Under the pieces are notes generated by a model. The model was not told where the DNA came from and made no database searches. It worked only from the letters and a program-made list of their open reading frames with translations. Position numbers and translations under genes: made by a program. A stretch of 64,000 nt of DNA from Roseiarcus sp963822215. Its GTDB lineage: Bacteria > Pseudomonadota > Alphaproteobacteria > Rhizobiales > Beijerinckiaceae. The first letter of the stretch is position 1, and every line of letters begins with the position of its first letter. The DNA is taken from contig CAWGGX010000009.1 in NCBI GenBank assembly GCA_963822215.1, positions 124,001 through 188,000 on the forward strand, written 5' to 3'. Positions 52,324 to 61,990 of this stretch are shown piece by piece.

Positions 52324-54609
52324 ATGACGTCGAAAGCCGACGGACCTGCAAAACGCCCCTCGATCACCGACCAGGAAGCGCTGCAATTCCATTCCCGCGG
52401 GCGTCCGGGCAAACTCGAGATCGTACCGACCAAGCCGATGGCGACGCAGCGCGACCTGTCGCTGGCGTACTCGCCGGGAGTGGCCGTTCCGGTCAAGGCG
52501 ATCGCCGCCGATCCTTCCACCGTCTACGACTACACTGCCCGCGGTAACATGGTGGCGGTGATCACCAACGGAACCGCGATCCTCGGCCTCGGGAACCTTG
52601 GCGCGCTGGCGTCGAAGCCGGTGATGGAGGGCAAGGCGGTGCTGTTCAAGCGCTTCGCCGACGTCGACTCGATCGATCTCGAGATCGAGACCGAGGACCC
52701 AGACGAGTTCGTCAATGCGGTCAAGTATCTCGGTCCGTCATTCGGCGGGATCAATCTCGAGGACATCAAGGCGCCCGAGTGCTTCTACATCGAGGAGCGC
52801 CTCCGCGAGATGATGGACATCCCCGTCTTTCACGACGACCAGCATGGCACCGCCATTATCGCCGCTGCGGGCATGATCAACGCGATCCACCTGACCGGGC
52901 GCGACGTCAGGACGACGCGGCTTGTTTGCAACGGCGCCGGCGCGGCCGGAATCGCCTGCCTCGACCTCATCAAGGCGATGGGCTTCGAGCCGAGAAACGT
53001 CATCTTGTGCGACACCAAGGGAGTCGTCTATCGCGGCCGGCAGGAGGGCATGAACCAATGGAAATCCGCTCATTCCGTCGATACGCCGCTCCGGACGCTC
53101 GATGAGGCGATGGCGGGGGCCGACATTTTCTTCGGCCTGTCCGCCAAGGGCGCGCTGACGCCCGAGATGGTCAAGTCGATGGCGCCGAATCCGATCATCT
53201 TCGCGATGGCGAACCCGGATCCGGAAATCACGCCTGAGGAAGCGCAAAAGGCGCGCGACGACGTCATCATCGCGACCGGCCGCTCCGACTATCCCAACCA
53301 GGTCAACAACGTCCTTGGCTTTCCTTACATCTTCCGCGGCGCGCTCGACGTGCGCGCGAAAACGATCAACATGGAGATGAAGATCGCCGCGACCAAGGCG
53401 CTCGCGGAACTAGCCCGGGAAGACGTGCCCGACGACGTGGCCGCGGCGTACCGGGGCGCTCGCCCGCGCTTCGGGCGCGATTACATCATCCCGGTTCCGT
53501 TCGACCCGCGGCTGATCCATGTCGTTCCGATTGCGGTGGCGAAGGCCGCGATGGCGTCCGGCGTCGCCCGGCGTCCCATCGTCGACCTGGCGGCCTACAA
53601 GGCGCAGTTGTCCGCCCGGCGCGATCCGATCGCCGGCGCTATGCAGCGCATCATCGATCGCGTCCGCAGGACATCGAAGCGGGTTGTTTTCGCGGAGGGC
53701 GAAGAAGAGCAGGTCATTCGCGCGGCCTATTCGTTCGTCAACCAGGGCCTCGGCGCGGCGATCCTGGTCGGTCGCGAGGATCGCGTGCAGGCCGTCGCGG
53801 AGGCTTCCGGACTGGACCTCGTGGACAAGGGCATCGAGGTGCACAACGCCCGCCTTTCGCACCGGAACGCGGTCTACGCGCACTTCCTTTACGAGAAGCT
53901 GCAACGGAAAGGCTACCTGCTGCGCGATTGCCAGCGCCTGATCAATCAGGATCGGAACTCCTTCGCCGCCGCGATGGTGGCGCAGGGCGACGCCGACGCG
54001 ATGGTGACTGGCGTGACCCGCAACTTCTCGATCGCGCTCGAAGAAATCCGGCGCGTGATCGACGACAAGCCCGGCCACCGGGTCGTCGGAGTCTCGATAA
54101 TCATTTCGCGCGGGCGGCCGGTCCTGGTCGCCGACACGTCCATCACTGAGGTGCCGAACGCCGAAGACCTGGCGGAGATCGCCATCGAGGCGGCCGGCGT
54201 CGCGCGGCGCCTGGGGTATGAGCCGCGCGTCGCCATGCTGGCGTTCTCAAACTTCGGACACCCCATCGGCGAGCGCGCCCTGAGGGCTCAGGAGGCAGTG
54301 CGCATACTCGATTCAAGGCGCGTCGATTTCGAGTACGACGGCGAGATGGGAGCCGATGTCGCTCTGAACAAGGAGTTGATGGCCGCTTATCCGTTCTGCC
54401 GGTTGACCGACACCGCGAATGTTCTTGTTATGCCGGCTTTTCACTCCGCCGCGATCTCGACCCGCATGCTGCAGGAACTGGGCGGCGCGATGGTTCTTGG
54501 TCCCTTGATCGTCGGGCTCGAGAAGCCTGTCCAGATTGTCTCCCTGGGAGCGAAGGATTCCGACATCGTCAACATGGCGGCGTTGGCGAGTTTCAATATC
54601 AGCGGCTGA
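52324..54609 (+). CDS. maeB: NADP-dependent malic enzyme (MaeB type)
   Basis: The product is 761 residues, the two-domain MaeB length. Residues of about 15-430 are the malic enzyme (TKPMATQRDLSLAYSPGVAVPV, FHDDQHGTAIIAAAG, NGAGAAGIACLDL for the nucleotide, FAMANPDPEITPEEA). Residues of about 445-755 are a phosphotransacetylase-like regulatory domain (IDRVRRTSKRVVFAEGEEEQVIRAAYSF, MLAFSNFGHPIGERALRAQEAV). It decarboxylates malate to pyruvate and makes NADPH. It is transcribed alone. Confidence 0.95.
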   Translation: MTSKADGPAKRPSITDQEALQFHSRGRPGKLEIVPTKPMATQRDLSLAYSPGVAVPVKAIAADPSTVYDYTARGNMVAVITNGTAILGLGNLGALASKPVMEGKAVLFKRFADVDSIDLEIETEDPDEFVNAVKYLGPSFGGINLEDIKAPECFYIEERLREMMDIPVFHDDQHGTAIIAAAGMINAIHLTGRDVRTTRLVCNGAGAAGIACLDLIKAMGFEPRNVILCDTKGVVYRGRQEGMNQWKSAHSVDTPLRTLDEAMAGADIFFGLSAKGALTPEMVKSMAPNPIIFAMANPDPEITPEEAQKARDDVIIATGRSDYPNQVNNVLGFPYIFRGALDVRAKTINMEMKIAATKALAELAREDVPDDVAAAYRGARPRFGRDYIIPVPFDPRLIHVVPIAVAKAAMASGVARRPIVDLAAYKAQLSARRDPIAGAMQRIIDRVRRTSKRVVFAEGEEEQVIRAAYSFVNQGLGAAILVGREDRVQAVAEASGLDLVDKGIEVHNARLSHRNAVYAHFLYEKLQRKGYLLRDCQRLINQDRNSFAAAMVAQGDADAMVTGVTRNFSIALEEIRRVIDDKPGHRVVGVSIIISRGRPVLVADTSITEVPNAEDLAEIAIEAAGVARRLGYEPRVAMLAFSNFGHPIGERALRAQEAVRILDSRRVDFEYDGEMGADVALNKELMAAYPFCRLTDTANVLVMPAFHSAAISTRMLQELGGAMVLGPLIVGLEKPVQIVSLGAKDSDIVNMAALASFNISG

Positions 54610-54721
54610 CGCTTACGACGGCTTTTGTCGCGAGGCATTGCCGGGCTTTCCCCCGGCGTCGGCAAATCCTGCCTTTTCGTTCCAGGCGACGCTTCGACAT
54701 CGGTCGCAGCGCCGGTGCGAT

Positions 54722-55480
54722 CTAACCGATTCCGACCGTCGTCGTCTCCGGTCTCAGGAAGGTCTTCAAATAGATCGCCTCTTTCAGTTCGGCGATTTGC
54801 CCGACAAGGCGCGCGCCCTCATGCAAAATCTTGCCGAGCGGACTTCGGCGACGCGTCGGGGCCGCGCCGCCGCCGCTCATAGCGGTAGCGAAGGTCCGTC
54901 CGCCCTGTTCTGCTGGGCGCAGGTGATCCTGGATCGCGACCGCCGGCACGAGCTGATAAATGCGAAGCCCCAGTTTGCGGGCGTTTTTTGGGAACAACGC
55001 GTAATCGGCGGGCAGCGTCGGGTCGGCCGTCAGCTCGAGATATCGCAGTGCGCCGGCGCGCGACAGGAGATACGCGGCGCTGCTTTCATGGCGTGAATAG
55101 AGCCTCGCCACCTGGCGGCCGTCGAAGATCGTCCGCCGCTCTCCGAGTTTCACTGTCTGGAGATAGGTGTCGAGCTTGACCGAATGCGCATCGGTCGGGA
55201 CCCAGGACGGATCCTCGACAATGGCCGCGAAACCCGGCGAGATATGGATGTCGTCCTCCAGAAAACAGGCGCAGGCTTCCGAGCCGCTGAGGAACTGTCG
55301 CCAAGCGACTCGATGGCTGGAAAGGCAGGCCAGTTCGAACCGCGTCAGCCCTTTGGTCGCTTCCGGATTCTTCGTTCCGTCGACGGCCGGCACGCGGGTA
55401 AACGGGACGGCGCGCAGCTGCCACTGTATGTGAGTCAGACGATCCCAATCCCGATCAAGATTGATGACATAGACCTGCAT
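54722..55480 (-). CDS. glycosyltransferase family 25 (LPS biosynthesis type)
   Basis: The product is 252 residues. It begins MQVYVINLDRDWDRLTHIQWQL, the usual GT25 start, and has FTRVPAVDGTKN, LSSHRVAWRQFLSGSEACACFLEDDIHISPGF with the EDD metal motif, and SAAYLLSRAGALRYLEL. It would add a sugar, often galactose, to lipooligosaccharide. The last 50 residues (RRRSPLGKILHEGARLVGQ) form a basic helix that may contact the membrane. It lies 21 bases downstream of kup on the same strand. Confidence 0.85.
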   Translation of the reverse strand: MQVYVINLDRDWDRLTHIQWQLRAVPFTRVPAVDGTKNPEATKGLTRFELACLSSHRVAWRQFLSGSEACACFLEDDIHISPGFAAIVEDPSWVPTDAHSVKLDTYLQTVKLGERRTIFDGRQVARLYSRHESSAAYLLSRAGALRYLELTADPTLPADYALFPKNARKLGLRIYQLVPAVAIQDHLRPAEQGGRTFATAMSGGGAAPTRRRSPLGKILHEGARLVGQIAELKEAIYLKTFLRPETTTVGIG

Positions 55481-55501
55481 CGCGTCGACCTCAGGTCTCG
55501 G

Positions 55502-57427
55502 TCAGACCTTCATCTGCGCGCCGAGCTCGACCACACGATCCGAGGGCAGATTGAAGAAATCGGGCGCGCTCGCCGCTTGTTTGCTCATGGCGATGAACAG
55601 CCGATCCTGCCATTGCGGCATGCCGGAATTCTGCGCCGCCTTCAATGTCCGGCGGCCAAGGAAGAACGAGGTCGTCATGATATCGAACTTCAGCCCGGCC
55701 TTGCGCATCGCGGCGAGCGCGCGCGGGATGTGGGGCTGCTCCATGAAGCCGAAATGAAGCGTCACGAGTGTAAAGTCGGACGAGAGGGGCGTGATCTCGA
55801 AGCGATTGACGTCGACGACGCGCGGAGTCGTCTCGGTACGCACGTTCAGGAGAACCACGCGCTCGTGCAACACTTTGTTGTGTTTGAGATTGTGCATCAG
55901 GGAAGACGGCGCCGAAGTCGGGTCGTTGCTGAGAAAAACAGCGGTGCCCGGCACCCGCACCGGCTTTGATTTCTGCAGCATCTTGATGAGGTCGGCCATC
56001 GGGATCGAATCCCGATGGGTCTTTGCGTTGAGGATCGTGCTTCCCCGCGACCAAGTCCACATGAGGATGAACATGGCTCCGCCGAGCGTCAGGGGAACCC
56101 ACCCGCCATCCAGAACCTTGTAAAGATTGGCGATGAAGAAGCCGATGTCGATCGATAGAAAGCCGCAGACGAGAGCCAGCGCGCCCCATAGAGGCCAACG
56201 CCAGAGCTTCCAAACGACAAAGAAGGCGAGCGCCGTCGTCGTCACCATGGTTCCGGCGACCGCGATGCCGTAAGCGTTCGCCAGATTGTCCGAGGAGCGG
56301 AACAGCAGGACCAGAGCAAGCACCCCGAACAGCAACACCCGGGTGACCCGGGGGATGAAGATCTGGCCCTCCTGGGTCGAAGACGTGTGGATGATTTCGA
56401 GCCGAGGAAGCAAACCGAGCTGGATCGCTTGGCTGGCGAGCGAATAAGCCCCCGTGATGACCGCCTGGCTGGCGATGACCGTCGCGGCGGTTGCAAGCAG
56501 GATCATCGGCATCAGGGCCCAGTTGGGCGCCATGAGATAAAAGGGGTTCTCGACCGCTTTGGGGTCGTTCAGGATCAGGGCGCCCTGGCCGAGATAGTTA
56601 CAGACCAGCGCCGGCAGGACCAGGAACAGCCACGCCGCCTGGATTGGTCGGCGGCCGAAATGCCCCATATCCGCGTACAGCGCCTCCGCTCCTGTTACGG
56701 CGAGGAACACGCTGCCCAGGACGACGAAGCCGATCGCGCCATGGCTGACGATGAAGCTGAGCCCAGGCGAGGGACTCAGCGCTTCCAGGATTTGCCAAGC
56801 AGCGGCGATGTGAACAAGACCGAGCGCCGCGTTCGACAGGAAGAACACCGCCATGATCGGCCCAAAAAAAGCGGCGACGCCGGCTGTGCCGCGGCTCTGC
56901 GCGGCGAACAGCAGGACGAGGATGACCACCGTCGCCGGCAGGATGTACGGCGCGAGATCGGCGTCGACTTGCTTCAGGCCTTCGAGCGCCGACAGAACCG
57001 AGATGGCCGGGGTGATCATCGCATCGCCGGAAAATAGGGCCGACCCGGCGACGCCAAGCAGGAATGCGATCGCGGTGCGCTGGCCGAGCGCCCGCTGGGC
57101 GAGGGCCTTCAGCGACAGGATGCCGCCTTCGCCCTTGTTGTCCGCTTGCATCAAAAACAGGACATATTTTGCTGTGACCACAATCAGCAGGGCCCAGATG
57201 ATCAGCGACACGACGCCGATGACGTTCTCTGCGACGAGCCCGGCCCCCTTGAAAGGACTGAGCGCGGTTTGAAGAGCGTACAAGGGGCTCGTTCCGATGT
57301 CGCCGAAGACGACCCCGATCGAGCCCAAGGCGAGAATCCAGAAGTTGCCTCCTGAATGGCCGTGAGCGTTGCCTTCAATGGACTGGAGAGCGTCGGCAGA
57401 AGGGTCCTTCGTGAGGTTTTCGGACAT
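55502..57427 (-). CDS. kup: Kup-family potassium uptake transporter
   Basis: The product is 641 residues, full Kup length. The start ILALGSIGVVFGDIGTSPLYALQTA is the family signature. About 12 membrane helices follow (for example YVLFLMQADNKGEGGILSLKALAQRA, SLASQAIQLGLLPRLEIIHTSSTQEGQIFIP), and then a soluble C-terminal domain of about 180 residues (GTAVFLSNDPTSAPSSLMHNLKHN, TSFFLGRRTLKA, MPQWQDRLFIAMSKQAASAPDFFNLP). It imports K+ with protons. No regulatory site was recognised upstream. Confidence 0.97.
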   Translation of the reverse strand: MSENLTKDPSADALQSIEGNAHGHSGGNFWILALGSIGVVFGDIGTSPLYALQTALSPFKGAGLVAENVIGVVSLIIWALLIVVTAKYVLFLMQADNKGEGGILSLKALAQRALGQRTAIAFLLGVAGSALFSGDAMITPAISVLSALEGLKQVDADLAPYILPATVVILVLLFAAQSRGTAGVAAFFGPIMAVFFLSNAALGLVHIAAAWQILEALSPSPGLSFIVSHGAIGFVVLGSVFLAVTGAEALYADMGHFGRRPIQAAWLFLVLPALVCNYLGQGALILNDPKAVENPFYLMAPNWALMPMILLATAATVIASQAVITGAYSLASQAIQLGLLPRLEIIHTSSTQEGQIFIPRVTRVLLFGVLALVLLFRSSDNLANAYGIAVAGTMVTTTALAFFVVWKLWRWPLWGALALVCGFLSIDIGFFIANLYKVLDGGWVPLTLGGAMFILMWTWSRGSTILNAKTHRDSIPMADLIKMLQKSKPVRVPGTAVFLSNDPTSAPSSLMHNLKHNKVLHERVVLLNVRTETTPRVVDVNRFEITPLSSDFTLVTLHFGFMEQPHIPRALAAMRKAGLKFDIMTTSFFLGRRTLKAAQNSGMPQWQDRLFIAMSKQAASAPDFFNLPSDRVVELGAQMKV

Positions 57428-57551
57428 TCGGTTAGAGAACCCCAGCGGTGCCGGTCACACGCGGAAGCCGTCGCTTCGGCGGACGTCTATACCCTCTCGC
57501 GTCTTCGGCGGAAAGAGCCGGCCGTTTAGCCTTTCGCAGCGCTTTCGCGAT

Positions 57552-58346
57552 TTACGCCGCGGGAGGCTGCAAAGCGTGCTGCGCCAGGATCTCCGCCGTC
57601 GCCGCGGGCCTTTCGATCGCGGGAATATGCCCAGCCCCGGCGATCACTTCGAAGCGCGAGCCGAGAATATAGCCCGCCGTCTCTCGCACCAGGGCGACCG
57701 GCGTGGAGCCGTCCTCGTCTCCGACCAGACAGAGGGTCGGAACCGCAATGGCGCCGGCGTGGGGTCGGAGATCGGCGCGCTTCAGCGCTTCGCATGCGGC
57801 GAGATACCCCGCCTTGGGGGTGCGAACGAGCATCGTCCGCCAGCCGACCAACTCGTCACCGCGCCGGGCGCGGAAGTCGGCGGTGAACCAGCGTTGCAGG
57901 ACGCCGTCCGCAACCGCCTCGACGCCTCCGGCTTCGATCGCCGCAATGCGGGCGTCCCAGCTCGCGTCGTCGCCGATCTTGGCGGCGGTGTTCGACAGGA
58001 CCAGGCCCGCGAAAAGCCGCGGGCGCTGACGGTAGAGCTCCTGGGCGATGAGGCCGCCGATCGATAGTCCAACGATGGTCGCCCGCGCGACGCCCAGCGC
58101 GTCGAGGAGCCCGGCGAGGTCGCGGGCGTAATCGCTCGTGTCGGCTGCGCCGGGCACGGCCTCCGACAGCCCGTGGCCGCGCTTGTCGTAGCGGATGACG
58201 CGGAAGTCGCGCGCGAGCGGCGCCGCGACCTCGTCCCATATGCGCAGATCGGCGCCGAGCGCGTTGATCAAAACGATGGATCGCCCGCCGCGCGGCCCCT
58301 CGTCGCGGTAATGGACGACGCCGCCGTTCGCCCTGATGAAGCCCAT
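57552..58346 (-). CDS. alpha/beta hydrolase, 3-oxoadipate enol-lactonase-like
   Basis: The product is 264 residues. The alpha/beta-hydrolase has nucleophile elbow IVGLSIGGLIAQE, acid region LCLVGDEDGSTPVALV and His AGAGHIPAIERPAATAEIL, which is the PcaD layout (ALGADLRIWDEVAAPLARDFRVIRYDKRGHGLS). PcaD opens 3-oxoadipate enol-lactone in the beta-ketoadipate pathway. No other pca genes are nearby, so the exact substrate is uncertain. Confidence 0.8.
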   Translation of the reverse strand: MGFIRANGGVVHYRDEGPRGGRSIVLINALGADLRIWDEVAAPLARDFRVIRYDKRGHGLSEAVPGAADTSDYARDLAGLLDALGVARATIVGLSIGGLIAQELYRQRPRLFAGLVLSNTAAKIGDDASWDARIAAIEAGGVEAVADGVLQRWFTADFRARRGDELVGWRTMLVRTPKAGYLAACEALKRADLRPHAGAIAVPTLCLVGDEDGSTPVALVRETAGYILGSRFEVIAGAGHIPAIERPAATAEILAQHALQPPAA

Positions 58347-58362
58347 GCCGAGCGCCCTTTCG

Positions 58363-58683
58363 TCAGTCGCGTCCGGCCGCGGTTCGGTCGCGGCGCGCCG
58401 AGAGATCCCGGAAGAACGTCCACCAATACCACAGGAGAAGGATCGGCGCGCCGATGTCGACCGCCGCGTCGAGGCCCGGGATCGGGGTTGCCGGGACGGC
58501 GATCAGGCCCGCGGCCGCGGTCGCGCCGACGCGGTAGCTCAACGCGACCAGAATGCGCTTCAGCGGATTGTCGTCGGGCATGCGCGAGACGATGACCAGG
58601 AGCGCGACGAGCAGGGCGGTCATCGCCACGACAAAGATCAGCAGGTCGCGGATGATCGCCTCGATCGACGCAAGCGCGTTCAT
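58363..58683 (-). CDS. small membrane protein of unknown function
   Basis: ATG 58683 (MNALASIEAIIRDLLIFVVAM) gives 106 residues; the frame upstream is Arg-rich shadow. Two membrane helices (LLIFVVAMTALLVALLVIVS and VGATAAAGLIAVPATPIPGLDAAVDI) are followed by a Trp-rich third segment (APILLLWYWWTFFRDL). It lies 16 bases upstream of the PcaD-like gene on the same strand. Function unknown. Confidence 0.65.
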   Translation of the reverse strand: MNALASIEAIIRDLLIFVVAMTALLVALLVIVSRMPDDNPLKRILVALSYRVGATAAAGLIAVPATPIPGLDAAVDIGAPILLLWYWWTFFRDLSARRDRTAAGRD

Positions 58684-58780
58684 GCGCTGTCTCCCAAGGG
58701 CGCGGAGCGGCCGCCCGTTTCGCCGGACCCCATAGGCGCGTAGAAGGATGCGGACAAGCGCCGAAGCGCGGGAGGACAGC

Positions 58781-59161
58781 ATGAGCGAGGCAATCGAACG
58801 GTGGCGCGCGATCGCCCGAACGCGCGATCCGGCGGGCCTCGACGCGCTCCTCGCTGACGAGGCGTCATTCCTGTCGCCGGTGGTTCATGCGCCGCAGCGG
58901 GGCAAGGCGATCACGACCAAGTATCTCGCCGCCGCGCTCGGTGTCCTCGGCAATTCGGAGTTCCGCTATGTCGAGCAGTGGATCGGGCCCTCGTCGGCGG
59001 TGTTGGAGTTTACGACCGTGATCGAGGGCGTCGAGGTCAACGGGGTCGACATCATCGGCTGGAACGTGGAAGGCCGGATCGACCGGTTCAAAGTGATGAT
59101 CCGGCCGTTGAAGGCGATCGAGATCGTGAGGCAGAGGATGGCGGCCGCGCTTGCGGGCTGA
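58781..59161 (+). CDS. SnoaL/NTF2-like protein
   Basis: ATG 58781 (MSEAIERWRAIARTRDPAGLDALLADEASFLSPVV) follows GGAGG. The 126-residue product has the cone-shaped NTF2-like pattern: N-terminal helices, then strands FRYVEQWIGPSSAVLEFTTVIEGVEVNGVDIIGWNVEGRIDRFKVMIRP. Family members bind small hydrophobic ligands or act as isomerases or dehydratases. The role here is not evident from context. Confidence 0.75.
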   Translation: MSEAIERWRAIARTRDPAGLDALLADEASFLSPVVHAPQRGKAITTKYLAAALGVLGNSEFRYVEQWIGPSSAVLEFTTVIEGVEVNGVDIIGWNVEGRIDRFKVMIRPLKAIEIVRQRMAAALAG

Positions 59162-59181
59162 GGGCGTCGGAGCCCAGTCCG

Positions 59182-59661
59182 TTACAGCACCGCCTCGATG
59201 TCGAGCCCCATATTTTTTGGCCTGTCGGTCGGAGCGTAGCGGCGGACGACGTTGTGGTTCCGGTCGAGCAGGAACTTGGTGAAATTCCACTTGATCGCTT
59301 CGGTGCCGAGCAGGCCCGGCGCCTGCTTTTTCAGCGCGCGGTACAACGGGTGCGCGCGGTCGCCGTTGACGTCGATCTTGGCGAACATCGGGAAGCTCAC
59401 GTCGTAGGTCAGCTTGCAGAAGCTGGCGATTTGCGCTTCATCGCCCGGCTCCTGATGGCCGAACTGGTCGCAGGGAAAGCCGAGGACCGCAAAACCGCGG
59501 TCGCGGAACCGCTTATGGAGCGCCTCGAGCCCCTCATACTGCGGGGTGAAGCCGCATTTGCTGGCGACATTGACGATCAGCAGCGCCTTGCCGTCGAAGG
59601 CGCCAAGCGTTTCGGCCTTGCCGTCGATGGTCGTGAGTTCGATGTCGGGGGAAAGGGGCAT
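59182..59661 (-). CDS. glutathione peroxidase family protein
   Basis: ATG 59661 (MPLSPDIELTTIDGKAETLGAF) is chosen by family length (159 residues); ATG 59679 is an alternative. The catalytic Cys is in NVASKCGFTPQYEGLEAL, the Gln region is FPCDQFGHQEPGDE, and the Trp/Asn pair is IKWNFTKFLLD. This is a Cys-type, probably thioredoxin-dependent peroxidase of the Gpx/BsaA group that reduces organic hydroperoxides. It converges with the SnoaL-like gene. Confidence 0.9.
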   Translation of the reverse strand: MPLSPDIELTTIDGKAETLGAFDGKALLIVNVASKCGFTPQYEGLEALHKRFRDRGFAVLGFPCDQFGHQEPGDEAQIASFCKLTYDVSFPMFAKIDVNGDRAHPLYRALKKQAPGLLGTEAIKWNFTKFLLDRNHNVVRRYAPTDRPKNMGLDIEAVL

Positions 59662-59787
59662 GGAGGTCTGCCGTTCCATTGATCGTGTGTGACCGTGAAG
59701 AGCGCTGCGCAAGGAACGCGCCTCGAACCTCAGCCGGGGGCCGGGTTGATCGCCACGGCTGCTCTAGTAGGCCAGGCTAGCAACGCG

Positions 59788-60921
59788 CTAGCTCGATCGG
59801 GAGGAAAAACGTCCGGCGCCGTAGCCGAAGCTTGCGGAGATGGGCTGTTTGGAAGACGCCGTGTCCTGCGGCGCGCCGACCAGGCCGGCCGCCCGAAACC
59901 TGTCTGCGCGCAAGCGCTCGGCGTCTTCGTCGAACAGGAAGCCCAAGAACACATACCGGCTTCCCCGTGTGACGGGCTCCACCTTGTGCAGAAGCGAACA
60001 GGAAAACACGATCGCGGATCCCGCCGCGGGCTTGAATGACCTAGCGCGGAACTCCGGGAATATGACCCCGCCCCCGTCAAAGTCGTCGTTCAGCAGAACG
60101 GTTAAAGCGAACCTGCGGTGCGCGACCAGATTCCCAATGTCGTCTCGATGCTGGCCGAAATGTCCGCCGGACTCGGCATCGTAACGCGCGACGAGGTCTC
60201 GCTCGGTTCTCGTGGCGACAAACTGGAACGCCTTCTTGATTGCCGGACAGACCCTGCGACCGATCCGTTGCCGGACCGCTGCAATCAACACCGGATCCGA
60301 CAGCATGACGTCCCGCCTGCGTTTCCATTCGGCGTCGAGACGCTGGACGGACCCACGTCCGGCATCCTGCATGAAGCCGGTGCTGACTCCGCCCTCGTGA
60401 TCGAAGGCTTCAATCAGAGCGTTGCGCAACTCACGCTCCAGGACGCCAGGAAGAATGAGGATCGGGGCCGGCGCAGCGTCGCCAGCAGCCGTCTCCGGCG
60501 TCGGCAGTCCTTCCAGCCGGCGAAACATTTCGTCGCCTTCGGCCAGGGCGCCGACCTCCATGACCGTCTGCGTCGGGTCGGCGATCAACCACAGACCCTG
60601 CGGATCCGCTCCGCAGGCGCGCGCCAGGCTGTCGGCTTCCCAGAGAAAGCGAATCCAGGGAAAGCGCGCTTCCAATTCGCTGCTCGAGCGCGGGCCGCGG
60701 AGGGCGGCGAACACATAAGCCTTGCCGCTGTCGACCAGACCTCGACACGCGCCGAACCGCTGGAGAGTTCGATCGGCTTCGGCGCCGTCGCCGTCGCCAA
60801 GGATCGCGATCGCAAAGTAGCGGCTCTCCGGGCAATCGAACGCCCATTGATGCGGACCCAGATTTTGGGTCCAGAGGCTGTCGCCCGGGTGAATGCCGGG
60901 GCGGATGACGAATTTATCCAA
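59788..60921 (-). CDS. 2OG-Fe(II) oxygenase with N-terminal peroxiredoxin-like domain
   Basis: The product is 377 residues. Residues of about 25-140 resemble a thioredoxin/AhpC-like fold without an obvious peroxidatic Cys (ESRYFAIAILGDGDGAEADRTLQRF, FLWEADSLARACGADPQGLWLIADP). Residues of about 155-345 are a prolyl-4-hydroxylase-type oxygenase: YDAESGGHFGQHRDD (iron His and Asp), FALTVLLNDDFDGGGVIFPEF, and LLHKVEPVTRGSRYVFLGFLF (second His and the 2OG-binding Arg). It probably hydroxylates a protein or small molecule. It is transcribed alone. Confidence 0.8.
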   Translation of the reverse strand: MDKFVIRPGIHPGDSLWTQNLGPHQWAFDCPESRYFAIAILGDGDGAEADRTLQRFGACRGLVDSGKAYVFAALRGPRSSSELEARFPWIRFLWEADSLARACGADPQGLWLIADPTQTVMEVGALAEGDEMFRRLEGLPTPETAAGDAAPAPILILPGVLERELRNALIEAFDHEGGVSTGFMQDAGRGSVQRLDAEWKRRRDVMLSDPVLIAAVRQRIGRRVCPAIKKAFQFVATRTERDLVARYDAESGGHFGQHRDDIGNLVAHRRFALTVLLNDDFDGGGVIFPEFRARSFKPAAGSAIVFSCSLLHKVEPVTRGSRYVFLGFLFDEDAERLRADRFRAAGLVGAPQDTASSKQPISASFGYGAGRFSSRSS

Positions 60922-61166
60922 TTTGACCAGCCCTCACCGGAGTGGCGCGCCGAAAAAAGGCGCCCGCCCTGCGGGAGAAACACCGACTCGAGCATGGACG
61001 CCAACCGGCCAGCGGTCGAGCAATTTTTGAGCGGACTCGATCGAAAGATGCGTCGGACTTCGCCTGGTCCCGGCCATGGGGAGAGGATCCGGCGTACTGT
61101 CTCGGCGCGTCGAGAGCGGCATTGCTGAGCTGCCGGCGCGCCCCGCTCGTCCGGAAGGAACCGCGC

Positions 61167-61667
61167 TCAGAACGGAATGTCGTCGTCGATCGGGCCGGCG
61201 CCGCCGCCGCCTTCGGAGGAAAGCGCCGGCCGGCGGTCGCCGCCGCCGGAAGAGCGGCCAAAGCTTTGGCGGGCGCCGCCCTCGTCGGGGAAGCTGTCGC
61301 GGTCCGCGCCGCCGCCGCGCGAGTTGAGCAGCTGCAATTCGCCGCGGAAGCGCTGTAGCACGACCTCGGTCGTATATTTGTCGGCGCCGCTCTGGTCCTG
61401 CCACTTGCGGGTCTGCAGCTGGCCCTCGACATAGACCTTGGTGCCCTTCTTGCAGTACTGCTCCGCCACCTTGCCGAGATTCTCGTTGAAGATCACGACA
61501 TTGTGCCACTCGGTGCGCTCCTTGCGCTCGCCCGAGGCCTTGTCGCGCCAGGTCTCGCTCGTGGCGATGCGGAAGTTCACCACCTGATCGCCCGAATTGA
61601 GCCGCCGCACTTCCGGGTCGGCGCCGAGATTGCCGATCAGGATCACTTTGTTGACGCTGCCCGCCAT
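61167..61667 (-). CDS. ssb: single-stranded DNA-binding protein
   Basis: The product is 166 residues from ATG 61667 with AAGGAGG upstream. The OB-fold covers residues 1-110 (SVNKVILIGNLGADPEVRRLNSGDQVVNFRIATSETWRDK, GTKVYVEGQLQTRKW, YTTEVVLQRFRGELQLL). A Gly/Asp-rich linker leads to the acidic tip IDDDIPF, which recruits repair and replication proteins. It is divergent from uvrA, and the LexA box between them could control both, as for many ssb-uvrA pairs. Confidence 0.97.
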   Translation of the reverse strand: MAGSVNKVILIGNLGADPEVRRLNSGDQVVNFRIATSETWRDKASGERKERTEWHNVVIFNENLGKVAEQYCKKGTKVYVEGQLQTRKWQDQSGADKYTTEVVLQRFRGELQLLNSRGGGADRDSFPDEGGARQSFGRSSGGGDRRPALSSEGGGGAGPIDDDIPF

Positions 61668-61910
61668 GGGGACCTCCTTAACGCTCGTTTCTCCGTAGGG
61701 CGGGACCCGGCGACCCCGCTCGGCGCCGTCAGCGACCGCGCCCTACAATTCTCGCGCCCTCAGCTCCGCCTTCCATAACCCAAAGCGCCCCGGAACGACG
61801 CGCGGAAACGTTCCGCCGCGCCACTTGTCCACAAACGCCGCGCTCGCCGCTTGGGAACGCGCTCTGGCGCGCCTACATTAGGCCTGCGGGGTCGGGTGCG
61901 CCTTCCCTGC

Positions 61911-61925
61911 GTTCTTTTTTTGTTC
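61911..61925 (+). promoter_or_regulatory. LexA (SOS) box upstream of uvrA
   Basis: GTTC-N7-GTTC (the seven bases are all T) is an exact alphaproteobacterial LexA site, 65 bases upstream of uvrA and in the divergent region shared with ssb. Confidence 0.85.
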
Positions 61926-61990
61926 TAACATCGGCCCGGGGACCGCGCAAGCGCGATTCCCGCAGGATGGAAGATTTCGGTCGAGGATCC